The notes under the pieces were generated by a model. That model was not told where the DNA came from. It saw only the letters and a list, made by a program, of their open reading frames with translations, and did no database searches. Made by a program: the position numbers and the translations under genes. A stretch of DNA of 23,898 nt from the NCBI GenBank assembly GCA_964619485.1, contig CAZUCI010000050.1:1-23898 (forward strand). Direction: 5' to 3'. Shown here one piece after another: positions 1 through 6,694 of this stretch (position 1 is the first letter of the stretch; each line of letters starts with the position of its first letter). This DNA is from UBA2882 sp964619485. GTDB taxonomy: Bacteria; Bacillota; Clostridia; Lachnospirales; Lachnospiraceae.

Positions 1-477
1 ATCTGGAATCTGTTTCATTTCTTTGATTCCGCCTAAGTTCTTCTCTAATTTTTCCCACTCTTTTTTCAGAGCGATAACTTCTTTTTTAGGTAATACATCA
101 AATGTACCATCCTGAGACATTCTCTCAATATTTTTCAATCTTGCAATACGGCTCTGGATAGTTTTGAAGTTTGTTAACATTCCGCCTAACCATCTCTCGT
201 TTACATAGAACATACCGCAACGTTCTGCTTCTGCCTTAACAGCATCCTGAGCCTGTTTCTTGGTTCCTACGAAAAGAACGGTTCCACCAGCTGCAGCGAT
301 CTGGGATACTGCCTGGTAAGCTTCATCTACTTTACCTACAGATGTCTGTAAGTCAATGATATGAATACCATTTCTCTCTGTGTAGATGTATGGAGCCATC
401 TTAGGGTTCCATCTTCTTGTCTGATGTCCAAAATGAACACCTGCCTCTAATAACTGTTTCATTGAAATAACGCTCAT
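1..477 (-). CDS. rpsB: 30S ribosomal protein S2 (5' part, runs off the left edge)
   Basis: The minus strand from an ATG at 475-477 reads open to the window edge for 159 codons without a stop. The N-terminus (MSVISMKQLLEAGVHFGHQT, then RRWNPKMAPYIY and a GIHIIDLQ stretch) is the diagnostic S2 start, followed by the conserved FVGTKKQAQ and NERWLGGMLTNF motifs. S2 is an essential small-subunit protein, usually about 245-250 residues, so roughly the C-terminal third is missing. A TGGAGGT ribosome binding site lies 5-6 bases before the ATG. In Bacillus subtilis rpsB also follows the fla/che operon directly after swrB, so the synteny agrees. It has its own strong promoter (594-622). Confidence 0.97.
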   Translation of the reverse strand, partial: MSVISMKQLLEAGVHFGHQTRRWNPKMAPYIYTERNGIHIIDLQTSVGKVDEAYQAVSQIAAAGGTVLFVGTKKQAQDAVKAEAERCGMFYVNERWLGGMLTNFKTIQSRIARLKNIERMSQDGTFDVLPKKEVIALKKEWEKLEKNLGGIKEMKQIPD

Positions 478-515
478 GTTTCTACCTCCATTTGGTTTTT
501 TTCTTCCGTCCACAT
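474..515 (-). other. possible 13-codon leader peptide overlapping the rpsB start
   Basis: On the minus strand an ATG at 513-515, preceded by AGGAG at a 5-base spacing, opens a 13-codon frame (MWTEEKNQMEVET) whose TGA shares bases with the rpsB ATG (ATGA overlap). It lies inside the predicted rpsB 5' untranslated region. This geometry is typical of translational coupling. A chance occurrence in a leader of about 110 bases is quite possible, and I do not know this peptide from other genomes. Confidence 0.25.
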
Positions 516-580
516 CACTTCTCCTGCCACCTCTGCGTTAAAGAAGCACCGGCATTCAATCCGTGTACGTGTTTTTTTAG

Positions 581-594
581 TCACAACGTTGTGA
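581..594. promoter_or_regulatory. 14-bp perfect palindrome at the predicted rpsB transcription start
   Basis: TCACAACGTTGTGA is a perfect dyad. It abuts the -10 box (sharing base 594) and is centred on the predicted start near 587. If that start is right, the transcript would carry only half of it, so it is better read as a DNA operator than as an RNA hairpin. No known regulator is assigned. Confidence 0.4.
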
Positions 595-622
595 TTGTAT
601 CACATAAAAAGAGCAAGTTCAA
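594..622 (-). promoter_or_regulatory. sigma-A type promoter for rpsB
   Basis: Reading the minus strand there is a -35 box TTGAAC (617-622), a 17-base spacer, and a -10 box TACAAT (594-599) preceded by TG one base upstream (extended -10). An A/T-rich tract lies upstream of the -35. Predicted transcription start is near 587, giving a leader of about 110 bases before rpsB. This suggests rpsB is transcribed independently of the flagellar operon, though read-through is not excluded. Confidence 0.75.
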
Positions 623-631
623 GGGGAATTT

Positions 632-650
632 TGCAATTTTTTACATTGCA
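632..650. other. weak inverted repeat after the last flagellar-operon gene
   Basis: TGCAAT and ATTGCA arms flank a 7-base loop, 17 bases beyond the stop codon at 667-669. In the minus direction it is followed by AAAATTCCCC rather than a T-run, so it does not look like an efficient intrinsic terminator for the flagellar operon. It may be no more than an A/T-rich upstream element of the rpsB promoter. Confidence 0.2.
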
Positions 651-666
651 GTTTTTACACAATTTC

Positions 667-1239
667 TCACCGTCTTGTCAGCGCTTCCGCTATTTCTGCT
701 TCGCTTGCCCCTGCTTTGATTTCATGGTTTCCTGATTTAATCCTTTTATCGTATCCATTTTGGCAAAGATATTGATCAAAGGCCTCTGCATCAGAGATCA
801 GTCCTTCGTTTTTCAAATTTCTTGCTACTGTATATGAGCCATCTCCACTGTTTACTGCAAAAACATGAATTTCATCTGCCGCAGCAGGCTCATCTGCAGT
901 TTTTTCTGCCGGCTCCTCAGCAGGCTGTGCGAGTGGTTCGTCGATGAGTTCGCCGAGTGGCTCATCTGCCGGTTCTTCAGCAGGCGGCTCAACTGTCTCT
1001 TCCTGTTGTATGATTCCATCCTCGGAAACAGAGTTGGAGGATACCTCCGGCTTTTGATTTTCTTCCTTCAGTGCTTGTGCTAACACTGCACTGTCATCAC
1101 TCATCCCCAGCTCCAGCGCCCGGGCTCTTATTTCCTGGTCCGTCATCACAGTCTTTTTTTGCGGTAAGGCAATCCCCATAATCACTGCTGTTACTGCGAT
1201 TCCAATTCCAAGACCTCTCAGATAATATTTCAATTTCAC
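667..1239 (-). CDS. membrane-anchored protein with an MltG/YceG LysM-like domain, no transglycosylase domain
   Basis: 190 residues from a GTG start that overlaps the upstream stop (GTGA), with GAGGTGA 9 bases before. A short basic N-terminus precedes one membrane segment (about 8-25). A Pro/Glu/Asp-rich spacer follows (about 76-122, with repeated EEPADEP-like units). The last 65 residues (GDGSYTVARNLKNEGLISD, then AFDQYL, then IKSGNHEIKAGAS and EIAEAL) resemble the LysM-like N-terminal module of the lytic transglycosylase MltG. The MltG catalytic domain and its Glu motif are absent, so enzymatic activity is not expected. I infer an extracytoplasmic peptidoglycan-binding or scaffold protein. 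Its place as last gene of the operon, after a SwrB-like gene, suggests a role linked to flagellum insertion through the wall, which is unproven. Confidence 0.7.
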   Translation of the reverse strand: MKLKYYLRGLGIGIAVTAVIMGIALPQKKTVMTDQEIRARALELGMSDDSAVLAQALKEENQKPEVSSNSVSEDGIIQQEETVEPPAEEPADEPLGELIDEPLAQPAEEPAEKTADEPAAADEIHVFAVNSGDGSYTVARNLKNEGLISDAEAFDQYLCQNGYDKRIKSGNHEIKAGASEAEIAEALTRR

Positions 1240-2000
1240 AGGCTCGTCACCTCATACAAATCAATAACCAGCTTCACCTCTCCAATGCCAAGACCAAGCT
1301 GCTTTGCTATTGCCATATTCGATTTGCCTTCTTTATGTAATTTCAATATCACTTCATTGTTATTGCCGCCCTCTTCCAGCGCAGCAACCGATGGTATTTT
1401 TTCTTTCTTCCTGGCCCTTGCAGCCGCCGGTTTCTTCTCAGTCTTTTTGGCTGCCGGTTCAATCACCCGGGTTTTTTCCTTCGCTACACTCTCAGGTTTC
1501 AATGGCTGGAACACTTCCTCTGTCTTTTCCTGAAGCAGCGGTGAACTCAGGGTTTCCTCCTTTACCAGGGCCGCAGCAGATAACAGCTCAGACTTTGTTT
1601 CCTTTGCCAGTGCACTGGTCTGATCCACTTCCTTGGCTGTCTTCTTCAGGTTTTCCTGTTTGTCATGGAGCATATCATACAAAAACATGACTTCCTCATG
1701 ATTTTTGTGAATGTCATTCAGTACTGTTTCTGAAAATTCAGATACTGCAGTAATCTTTTCATTGGAAATTCGCTCCAGTGCTCTCTCAGATTTTTCCACA
1801 GAATAATCTACCGTTTCATCCACAATATCCTGTATTTTTCCTCTGGCGTCCTTTACCTGACGCTCCACCATCTCTTTCACTTTATCTTCACCGATGGAAT
1901 AGGTTTCCTGATCCATCTTTGCCTTTGATTCCGGAATTATAAAGCTGGCAGCAAAAATAACAATTCCCAAAACCAAAAGTATGATTTCCATTCCTGTCAT
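1236..2000 (-). CDS. DUF6115 / SwrB-like single-pass membrane protein
   Basis: 254 residues. One N-terminal membrane helix (about 4-22) is followed by a long charged, probably coiled-coil region (about 38-150), an Ala/Lys/Pro-rich linker (about 175-205), and a C-terminal helix-turn-helix-like segment (about 214-250: VILKLHKEGKSNMAIAKQLG, then GEVKLVIDL). That architecture, and the position between sigD and rpsB, match DUF6115 proteins and B. subtilis SwrB, which promotes assembly of the flagellar export core. Sequence similarity to SwrB itself cannot be judged here, so orthology is inferred from architecture and context. The ATG at 1998-2000 has only a weak GTGAAAAAAC upstream; an ATG three codons later is the alternative. 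It overlaps the next gene by 3 bases. Confidence 0.75.
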   Translation of the reverse strand: MTGMEIILLVLGIVIFAASFIIPESKAKMDQETYSIGEDKVKEMVERQVKDARGKIQDIVDETVDYSVEKSERALERISNEKITAVSEFSETVLNDIHKNHEEVMFLYDMLHDKQENLKKTAKEVDQTSALAKETKSELLSAAALVKEETLSSPLLQEKTEEVFQPLKPESVAKEKTRVIEPAAKKTEKKPAAARARKKEKIPSVAALEEGGNNNEVILKLHKEGKSNMAIAKQLGLGIGEVKLVIDLYEVTSL

Positions 2001-2044
2001 GTTTTTTCACTTTCTATCTGTTTGTTTTGTACCGGGGAACGCTT

Positions 2045-2362
2045 TTAAATAGAAACATCAAAATGATGAACACCCTTTATGGACACCTTACCATCCTTGT
2101 CCGGCGCATCCTTTTTGCGGTGCATTCCTCCGTCTCCAAAATATTGGTTTTTTCCCTGCTCCCTTGCATCTGCATGGGTATCATTCTTGTCTGTCTGGTC
2201 CATTTGACGGACCTGTGTCGGCTTCACCTGCTGTTCCTTTTCCTCCTTTTGCAAAAGAGAGGACTGGCTCACCATTGCTTTTCCATCTTCCTGCTGTTTT
2301 ATTGTGGAAAAATCCTGCGTTCTCTGAATTGCGCCTTGAAACTCTACCATTCCAATTGACAT
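2045..2362 (-). CDS. conserved flagellar-operon hypothetical protein, 105 aa
   Basis: A small, very hydrophilic protein without membrane segments or signal peptide. The N-terminus (MSIGMVEFQGAIQRTQDFST, then IKQQEDGKAMV) resembles short proteins I recall in clostridial flagellar operons; the middle is rich in Gln, Lys and Asp and probably disordered; the C-terminus ends with KVSIKGVHHFDVSI. A good AGGAGG lies 7 bases before the ATG, and only 11 bases separate it from the FapA-like gene, so it is surely translated within the operon. No catalytic motif is visible. Function unknown; an adaptor or regulator acting with the neighbouring FapA-like protein or SigD is speculation. Confidence 0.7.
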   Translation of the reverse strand: MSIGMVEFQGAIQRTQDFSTIKQQEDGKAMVSQSSLLQKEEKEQQVKPTQVRQMDQTDKNDTHADAREQGKNQYFGDGGMHRKKDAPDKDGKVSIKGVHHFDVSI

Positions 2363-2373
2363 ACAGCTGCCTC

Positions 2374-3963
2374 CTAGTATGAGATTGTTTTAATATCTCC
2401 TCTTTCATTTATAAAACGGCAAAAATGAATTGGTTTTTTCAAAACCATAGAAGCATCTCCGATACTGATTTTTGTTCCCGGAAAAGCCTCATCCTTCACA
2501 CATACACATGCCTGTCCTTTATTCTGCAGCATAGTCTCAAGCTCCTGCAGCTCCTTTTGATCTGCTGCAAGCTGCTCCATCTGCTGTTTGTTGGCGGTTG
2601 CAAGTGTCTGTATATATTTTTGCTGCTCAGCGGAAAGCTTCTCGCCCCGCTGTAGCTTCGCTGCAGCACCACTGAGAATCGGCTGGATACTTCTTAAATT
2701 CTTCTGGATGTCCATCAGCTCCTTTTGCAGCTGCTGGTATCTTCTCTTTTTCTCCGGATCAACACCAACCTCAACCATGGTATCTGCTCCCATGGACGAC
2801 CCCAGTGTCCTACAGGAAACTCTCTCTGTAGCCCGGACAGAACCACCTGCTATAAAGCCTTTTTTTCCATCTACGGTAATTTCAGTTTTGGCCGAAACAT
2901 TGCTGTGCAGAATGGAATCACTCTCCACAAAGGTTCCCGCTTCAATGGTAGCATTTTCAACAAATTTCAGGATGACACTGCCTCCGGCGCGGAGAATTCC
3001 CTTTCCCATGCCATTCATGCCGCGGGCTACAATTATGTCCCCTCCTGCATCAATGACTGCACCTTCCACGACACCCTTTATTTCAACATTGCCAGTCGCC
3101 TTAATCACAAAACCGGCCTGCACATTTCCATTTACAACTACGCTGCCCTCGGATTCAATATTTCCGGTGGCAGTACCAACATTTTCCACCTCATAAACGT
3201 CAGAAACAAACACCTTATCCTCAGTGAGACATACATGTCCATTAATCATAGAGGTAATGGTACAGCCATCCTCCGACAATTGAATATTATGTCCATATTT
3301 CAAAACAAGATGCTTTACATCTCTTGCTCTGATTCCCTCTCCATATACAGTACTTCCCGGAACACCATGTACTTCCCGGTTCAGCTTTGCAAGCACATCT
3401 CCCTCTTTACAGTGGTTGATTGTGTTTAAATGGAAGAAATCAACAGATCCGTCTTCATTTCTCTTGGGCTTTGTACTTAAATCCGTATTAAAGAAATATT
3501 CTATGCTGGCATCAACGCCCTGATTTGGCAGCACACCCCTGGCTACAACAATATCCTCACAATAATTTCTATTCTGAAGAAATGCCTCAATCGCTGCTTC
3601 ATCATAACCGAAAATGACTCTGCGAAACTGCAGATCCTTTAAAATTTCCTCCCTGCTCAGCAGCTGTCCATTATTGCTTGGCGGATAGAATCTTGCAACT
3701 GCAGTCATTCTGTCCTCAGATACCTTCAGGGCAAACATTTCCTGCTCCGGGTATCCGGGCTGAGGTGATACCGGAACAATCACTTCTTTATTTAAGGAAA
3801 GGACAGCCTGATAAAGAGTCTTTACGTCAGCAACAGCAACTTTTTTCAGCTGAAGATAGTCCGTCAATTCACTGATCAGTATACCTGCTCCTCCATCAGT
3901 CGGTGGCACCAGTCTGACACCTGTTCCCTGTGGGCTCATAATTAATTGAAAATATGCGTTCAT
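2374..3963 (-). CDS. FapA / DUF342 family protein
   Basis: 529 residues. An N-terminal region (about 85-245, including EEIxxxL and a VLPNQGVDASIEYFF block) matches the FapA N-terminal domain. A glycine/valine-rich right-handed beta-helix follows (about 255-400: GNIESEGSVVVNGNVQAG, GNVEIKGVVEGAVIDAGGDI, and so on), then a long coiled coil (about 403-483) and a small C-terminal domain. The beta-helix is the bactofilin-like part of DUF342 proteins. FapA-type proteins are common in flagellar operons of Clostridia and Vibrio, where they have been tied to polar assembly or signal-dependent flagellation; the biochemical role is not settled. The ATG at 3961-3963 has GGAGG 7-8 bases upstream and follows sigD by 13 bases. 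Confidence 0.85.
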   Translation of the reverse strand: MNAYFQLIMSPQGTGVRLVPPTDGGAGILISELTDYLQLKKVAVADVKTLYQAVLSLNKEVIVPVSPQPGYPEQEMFALKVSEDRMTAVARFYPPSNNGQLLSREEILKDLQFRRVIFGYDEAAIEAFLQNRNYCEDIVVARGVLPNQGVDASIEYFFNTDLSTKPKRNEDGSVDFFHLNTINHCKEGDVLAKLNREVHGVPGSTVYGEGIRARDVKHLVLKYGHNIQLSEDGCTITSMINGHVCLTEDKVFVSDVYEVENVGTATGNIESEGSVVVNGNVQAGFVIKATGNVEIKGVVEGAVIDAGGDIIVARGMNGMGKGILRAGGSVILKFVENATIEAGTFVESDSILHSNVSAKTEITVDGKKGFIAGGSVRATERVSCRTLGSSMGADTMVEVGVDPEKKRRYQQLQKELMDIQKNLRSIQPILSGAAAKLQRGEKLSAEQQKYIQTLATANKQQMEQLAADQKELQELETMLQNKGQACVCVKDEAFPGTKISIGDASMVLKKPIHFCRFINERGDIKTISY

Positions 3964-3976
3964 TCAGTTCCCTCCG

Positions 3977-4750
3977 TCAACGATCTGTAAATATTCCCAT
4001 ATATTCTCCCATGCTCTTTTTCATTTTGGAAAGAGCCTTCGTATGAAGCTGGGAGACTCTGGATTCTGATACTTCAAGGACACGGCTGATTTCCTTCAGC
4101 GTCAAGTCCTCGTAGTAATACAATAAAACTACCTTCTGTTCCTTTTCGGTCAAAAGAGCCAGGGAATCCTTTAATTTTTCCTTCAGCTCCACCTGTTCTG
4201 CAACATCCTCCGGGGCTTCGAAATGTTTGGACATGGAACCCTTTTCACCTGAAAGCTCCGGTCCTCCCTGCTCCATATATTCATTCAGGCTTACCACACC
4301 TGTAATCTTCATCTGTGACTGCCAGTCCAGGTACTCCTCTTCTGAGATACCAAGTCCCTTTGCGATTTCCTCATCGCTGGCTGCATGTCCACAGGTAGTC
4401 TCAATATCCTTGATAACAGTCTCAATCTTTTTTTGTCTCTGTCTGATGGTTCTGGGAATCCAGTCCATTTTGCGAATCTGGTCAAGAATTGCACCTCTGA
4501 TGCGAAGACTTGCATAGGTTTCAAATTTTACATCCTTACAGGTATCAAACTTATCGATTGCGTCGATTAAGCCGAATACTCCATAGCCAACTAAATCATC
4601 ATATTCCACATTGTAACCTAAATACATACTTAATCTTCCTGCAACAAGCTTCACCAGTGGAGCGTATTCAATTATAATTTTCTCACGTATTTCTGTGCTC
4701 TTCAGCCTGGAATAATCCTGCCAAAGTCTTTTTCTTGCTGCCTCGTCCAT
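3977..4750 (-). CDS. fliA: flagellar sigma factor SigD/FliA (sigma-28 type)
   Basis: 257 residues. Region 2 carries EYDDLVGYGVFGLIDAIDKF (about 49-68) and the RIRGAILDQIRKMDWIPR core of sigma-28 factors; region 3 (SDEEIAKGLGISEEEY) and region 4 with a C-terminal helix-turn-helix (TLKEISRVLEVSESRVSQLH, about 217-236) follow. It directs RNA polymerase to late flagellar and chemotaxis promoters. The open frame extends to a TTG at 4763-4765, but the ATG at 4748-4750 has GGTGGAGG about 5 bases upstream and gives the normal family N-terminus, so I use that. It sits downstream of cheD as in B. subtilis, where distance from the operon promoter limits SigD levels. No anti-sigma FlgM is in view. Confidence 0.95.
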   Translation of the reverse strand: MDEAARKRLWQDYSRLKSTEIREKIIIEYAPLVKLVAGRLSMYLGYNVEYDDLVGYGVFGLIDAIDKFDTCKDVKFETYASLRIRGAILDQIRKMDWIPRTIRQRQKKIETVIKDIETTCGHAASDEEIAKGLGISEEEYLDWQSQMKITGVVSLNEYMEQGGPELSGEKGSMSKHFEAPEDVAEQVELKEKLKDSLALLTEKEQKVVLLYYYEDLTLKEISRVLEVSESRVSQLHTKALSKMKKSMGEYMGIFTDR

Positions 4751-4778
4751 GGATACCTCCACCAAAAACCGTCAAAAT

Positions 4779-5063
4779 TTACGCTTCCTCCGGTTTCTGA
4801 TTTTCCTCCTCGCTCTTCTCTTTTTCGATTACGGCACCTTCCGCTTTTTTGGCTTCCCGCTCCGCTTCCTTTTTCTTCTCAATCTGTCTGTCAAAGGAAT
4901 CCAGAATATTTTTGTAAATTGTTCCCAATGTAAAAAAAATAATAAGTACAGCCAAAAGTGTCCATAGCATTTTTGTCAGCGAATAATCCATCACATAGGT
5001 AATAACGCTTGTAATGGCTCCTGCTAACAGCATAAGAGTGATTGGAATCATTTTTCTTTTCAT
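4779..5063 (-). CDS. small two-helix membrane protein, 94 aa
   Basis: Two hydrophobic segments (about 5-23 and 30-49) are joined by a short turn, and the C-terminal half (about 55-94) is a highly charged Glu/Lys helix, probably cytoplasmic and possibly coiled coil. It starts 2 bases after the cheD stop and ends 28 bases before sigD, so it is translated from the operon mRNA, probably coupled to cheD. The ribosome binding site is weak (GAGAAAGTGAT). I do not recognise a named family. Candidates are a membrane anchor for a chemotaxis or sigma-factor component, but nothing in the sequence decides this. Confidence 0.65.
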   Translation of the reverse strand: MKRKMIPITLMLLAGAITSVITYVMDYSLTKMLWTLLAVLIIFFTLGTIYKNILDSFDRQIEKKKEAEREAKKAEGAVIEKEKSEEENQKPEEA

Positions 5064-5065
5064 AC

Positions 5066-5575
5066 TTATATCACTTTCTCCGGTTTTCCTACCGCACGAA
5101 TAACAAAATTGCCATTCTCAGGATAAAAAACTACCGTTCTACCATAATTTGCTCCCGTATCACTGGCAAGAATCGGAATCTTCAATTCTTCCAGCTTTGC
5201 GATTACAGCCTCCACATTTCTCTCACCAACTCTTACAAGACTGCTGTTATTCTGAAATGCAAACATCTGTGCACCGCCGGCGATTTTGGCAACCAGCCTG
5301 TTTCTGTCTGCCCCCACCGCAACGACCTGTCTTACAAGCTCAGCTATGCCCGTATCAGCAAATTTGGGAATATTACTATTATCTTTAATTGCAGTGCTGT
5401 CAGGCAGCATCACATGTGCAAGTCCGCCAATTCCCTTTACAGGGTCTCTTAATGCGATACCCACGCAGGAGCCAAGTCCAAGTGTTGTTATTCCATCTGG
5501 ACTGATGCACACCTTTAAATCTGCCATTCCAACTTTAATTATTTCACTCATACAACTCAATACTTTCTGTTCCAT
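5066..5575 (-). CDS. cheD: chemoreceptor glutamine deamidase CheD
   Basis: 169 residues with the CheD core: VGMADLKVC, then TTLGLGSCVGIAL, GGLAHVMLP, IAGGAQMF and GERNVEAV. The presumed catalytic Cys37, His54 and nearby Thr31 (numbered from the first ATG) are present. CheD deamidates receptor glutamines and, in the Bacillus-type system, also binds CheC to raise its CheY-P phosphatase activity, with CheY-P in turn competing for the interaction. CheC lies directly upstream (11 bases), consistent with that partnership. The start is uncertain: the ATG at 5573-5575 lacks a close ribosome binding site, and the ATG at 5549-5551 (giving MSEIIKVGMADL) fits the family better but also lacks one. Confidence 0.95.
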   Translation of the reverse strand: MEQKVLSCMSEIIKVGMADLKVCISPDGITTLGLGSCVGIALRDPVKGIGGLAHVMLPDSTAIKDNSNIPKFADTGIAELVRQVVAVGADRNRLVAKIAGGAQMFAFQNNSSLVRVGERNVEAVIAKLEELKIPILASDTGANYGRTVVFYPENGNFVIRAVGKPEKVI

Positions 5576-5577
5576 CC

Positions 5578-5595
5578 GGAATGCTTTTACATTCC
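5578..5595 (-). other. small hairpin across the cheC stop codon
   Basis: GGAATG and CATTCC arms with a 6-base loop; the TAA stop of cheC lies in the loop and the stem ends 2 bases before the first cheD ATG. The AGGA that could serve as ribosome binding site is partly inside the stem. A 6-bp stem can occur by chance. Confidence 0.3.
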
Positions 5596-6195
5596 TATGG
5601 AGCTCAAAATTTTATCATATGATTCCAGATCAGGTACCAGGATAAAATACCCTTCCAAATCCACATCATCTGTAAACTGTGTCTGAATCATAAGAATCTT
5701 ATCCCCGAGTTCTCCGAATTCAATAGCCGGAACACTCAGTATGGCTCCTGCCATATCGATACTTAAATCCGGCACTGATGGCATAATTTTCATATTGGTT
5801 AGCATGGAAAGGGAATTCAGATAGGAACCGGTAATGATATTACCAATTTCTTTGAGTGCTGATAGCTCCATCTCTGTAAATTCGTCTTCATTTTCCGGAA
5901 GTCCCATTAATTTTGAGACCAGATGATGTGCTGCTGACTGCCGCAAAAGAAACATGATACTGCCCGAAATATCTCCTTCTACCAAAAGATAAATCCCGGC
6001 CATAACCTGCTCTTCTCCACCCATAGCAGCCCCGACTTCATTGAAATCAAGAAGCCGGACCTGCGGAACCTTCATGTCAACCTTGCACTGAAGCATCTGT
6101 GCCAGTGCTGTTGTTGCATTTCCGGATCCGATATTTCCAATTTCTCTCAGGACATCAAAATACTGCTGCGATTCATTTAAATTAAAGTTCTGCAT
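5587..6195 (-). CDS. cheC: CheY-P phosphatase CheC
   Basis: 202 residues with both phosphatase half-sites of the family: D14-xxx-E18-xx-N21 in DVLREIGNIGSGNA and S112-xxx-E116-xx-N119 in SALKEIGNIITGS. This separates it from CheX and suggests a two-site enzyme like B. subtilis CheC. It hydrolyses CheY-P and is activated by CheD, which is encoded next. FliY in this window is a second protein with the same fold and intact sites. There is a clear AAGGTGA ribosome binding site before the ATG at 6193-6195, and 23 bases separate it from cheW. Confidence 0.95.
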   Translation of the reverse strand: MQNFNLNESQQYFDVLREIGNIGSGNATTALAQMLQCKVDMKVPQVRLLDFNEVGAAMGGEEQVMAGIYLLVEGDISGSIMFLLRQSAAHHLVSKLMGLPENEDEFTEMELSALKEIGNIITGSYLNSLSMLTNMKIMPSVPDLSIDMAGAILSVPAIEFGELGDKILMIQTQFTDDVDLEGYFILVPDLESYDKILSSIGM

Positions 6196-6218
6196 ACTTC
6201 ACCTTCTTAATCGGTAAA

Positions 6219-6683
6219 TCAGTTAGCTGCCTTGTCCTTCTCCGCAAATACAAGATTCATATCCAAAAGTGAAATCAGTTCCCCTTTGTCTTTTCCTACT
6301 CCCAACAAATAGTTCACTTTTTCTTCCTTTGAATCATAGGATACCTTCTCTATCTCAGATTTCTCCAGAGTGACAACCTCTTTTACTTCGTCCACAAGCA
6401 TTCCAATGGTCTCGCCGTTTTCCAGCTTGATAATGATAATTCTGGTTGTCTTGGTGATTTCATCCTCCTCCAGACCCATCTTTAAGCGGATGCTCACAAC
6501 CGGAATGACTTCACCACGTAAATTAATAACACCTTTGATATAGCTCTGCACATTTGGCACTCTGGTAATTCTCTGCATACGCACAATGTTGTCAATATAC
6601 TTTATATCAATACCAAACTGCTCCTCATCAAATTTCACTACAATATATTGAATTCTATCCTGCTCTTCTCTTAATTCGTCCAT
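6219..6683 (-). CDS. cheW: chemotaxis coupling protein CheW
   Basis: 154 residues forming a single CheW domain: QYIVVKFDEEQFGIDI near the start, then ITRVPNVQSYIKGVINLRGE, VIPVVSIRLKMGL, GMLVDEVKEVVTL and a LISLLDMNLVF end. It couples chemoreceptors to CheA in the signalling array. The first ATG at 6681-6683 is preceded by AAGGAGG at a good spacing, and the gene follows cheA by 11 bases. The CheW-like domain at the end of CheA (last ~130 residues) is its paralogue; no CheV is seen here. Confidence 0.96.
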   Translation of the reverse strand: MDELREEQDRIQYIVVKFDEEQFGIDIKYIDNIVRMQRITRVPNVQSYIKGVINLRGEVIPVVSIRLKMGLEEDEITKTTRIIIIKLENGETIGMLVDEVKEVVTLEKSEIEKVSYDSKEEKVNYLLGVGKDKGELISLLDMNLVFAEKDKAAN

Positions 6684-6694
6684 GGTACCCCTCC

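Noticed and set aside
478..593. Riboswitch or T-box in the rpsB leader
   Set aside because: The leader of about 110 bases shows only short, imperfect stems and none of the conserved T-box or riboswitch motifs I can recognise.
581..594. Palindrome as a transcription terminator of the flagellar operon
   Set aside because: It lies downstream of the rpsB -10 box, is only a 14-bp dyad without loop, and its following T/A pattern on the transcribed strand is an A-run.
2181..2408. 75-codon minus-strand frame overlapping the 105-aa protein and the end of the FapA-like gene
   Set aside because: It overlaps two genes with good ribosome binding sites, has no site of its own and shows no conserved feature.
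2725..3429. Plus-strand open frame of 234 codons opposite the FapA-like gene
   Set aside because: Antisense to a well-supported beta-helix gene; its composition follows from the complementary Gly/Val repeats. No independent evidence of coding.
4751..4765. Upstream TTG start for sigD
   Set aside because: It falls upstream of, and includes, the GGTGGAGG ribosome binding site of the ATG at 4748-4750; the ATG gives the normal N-terminus.
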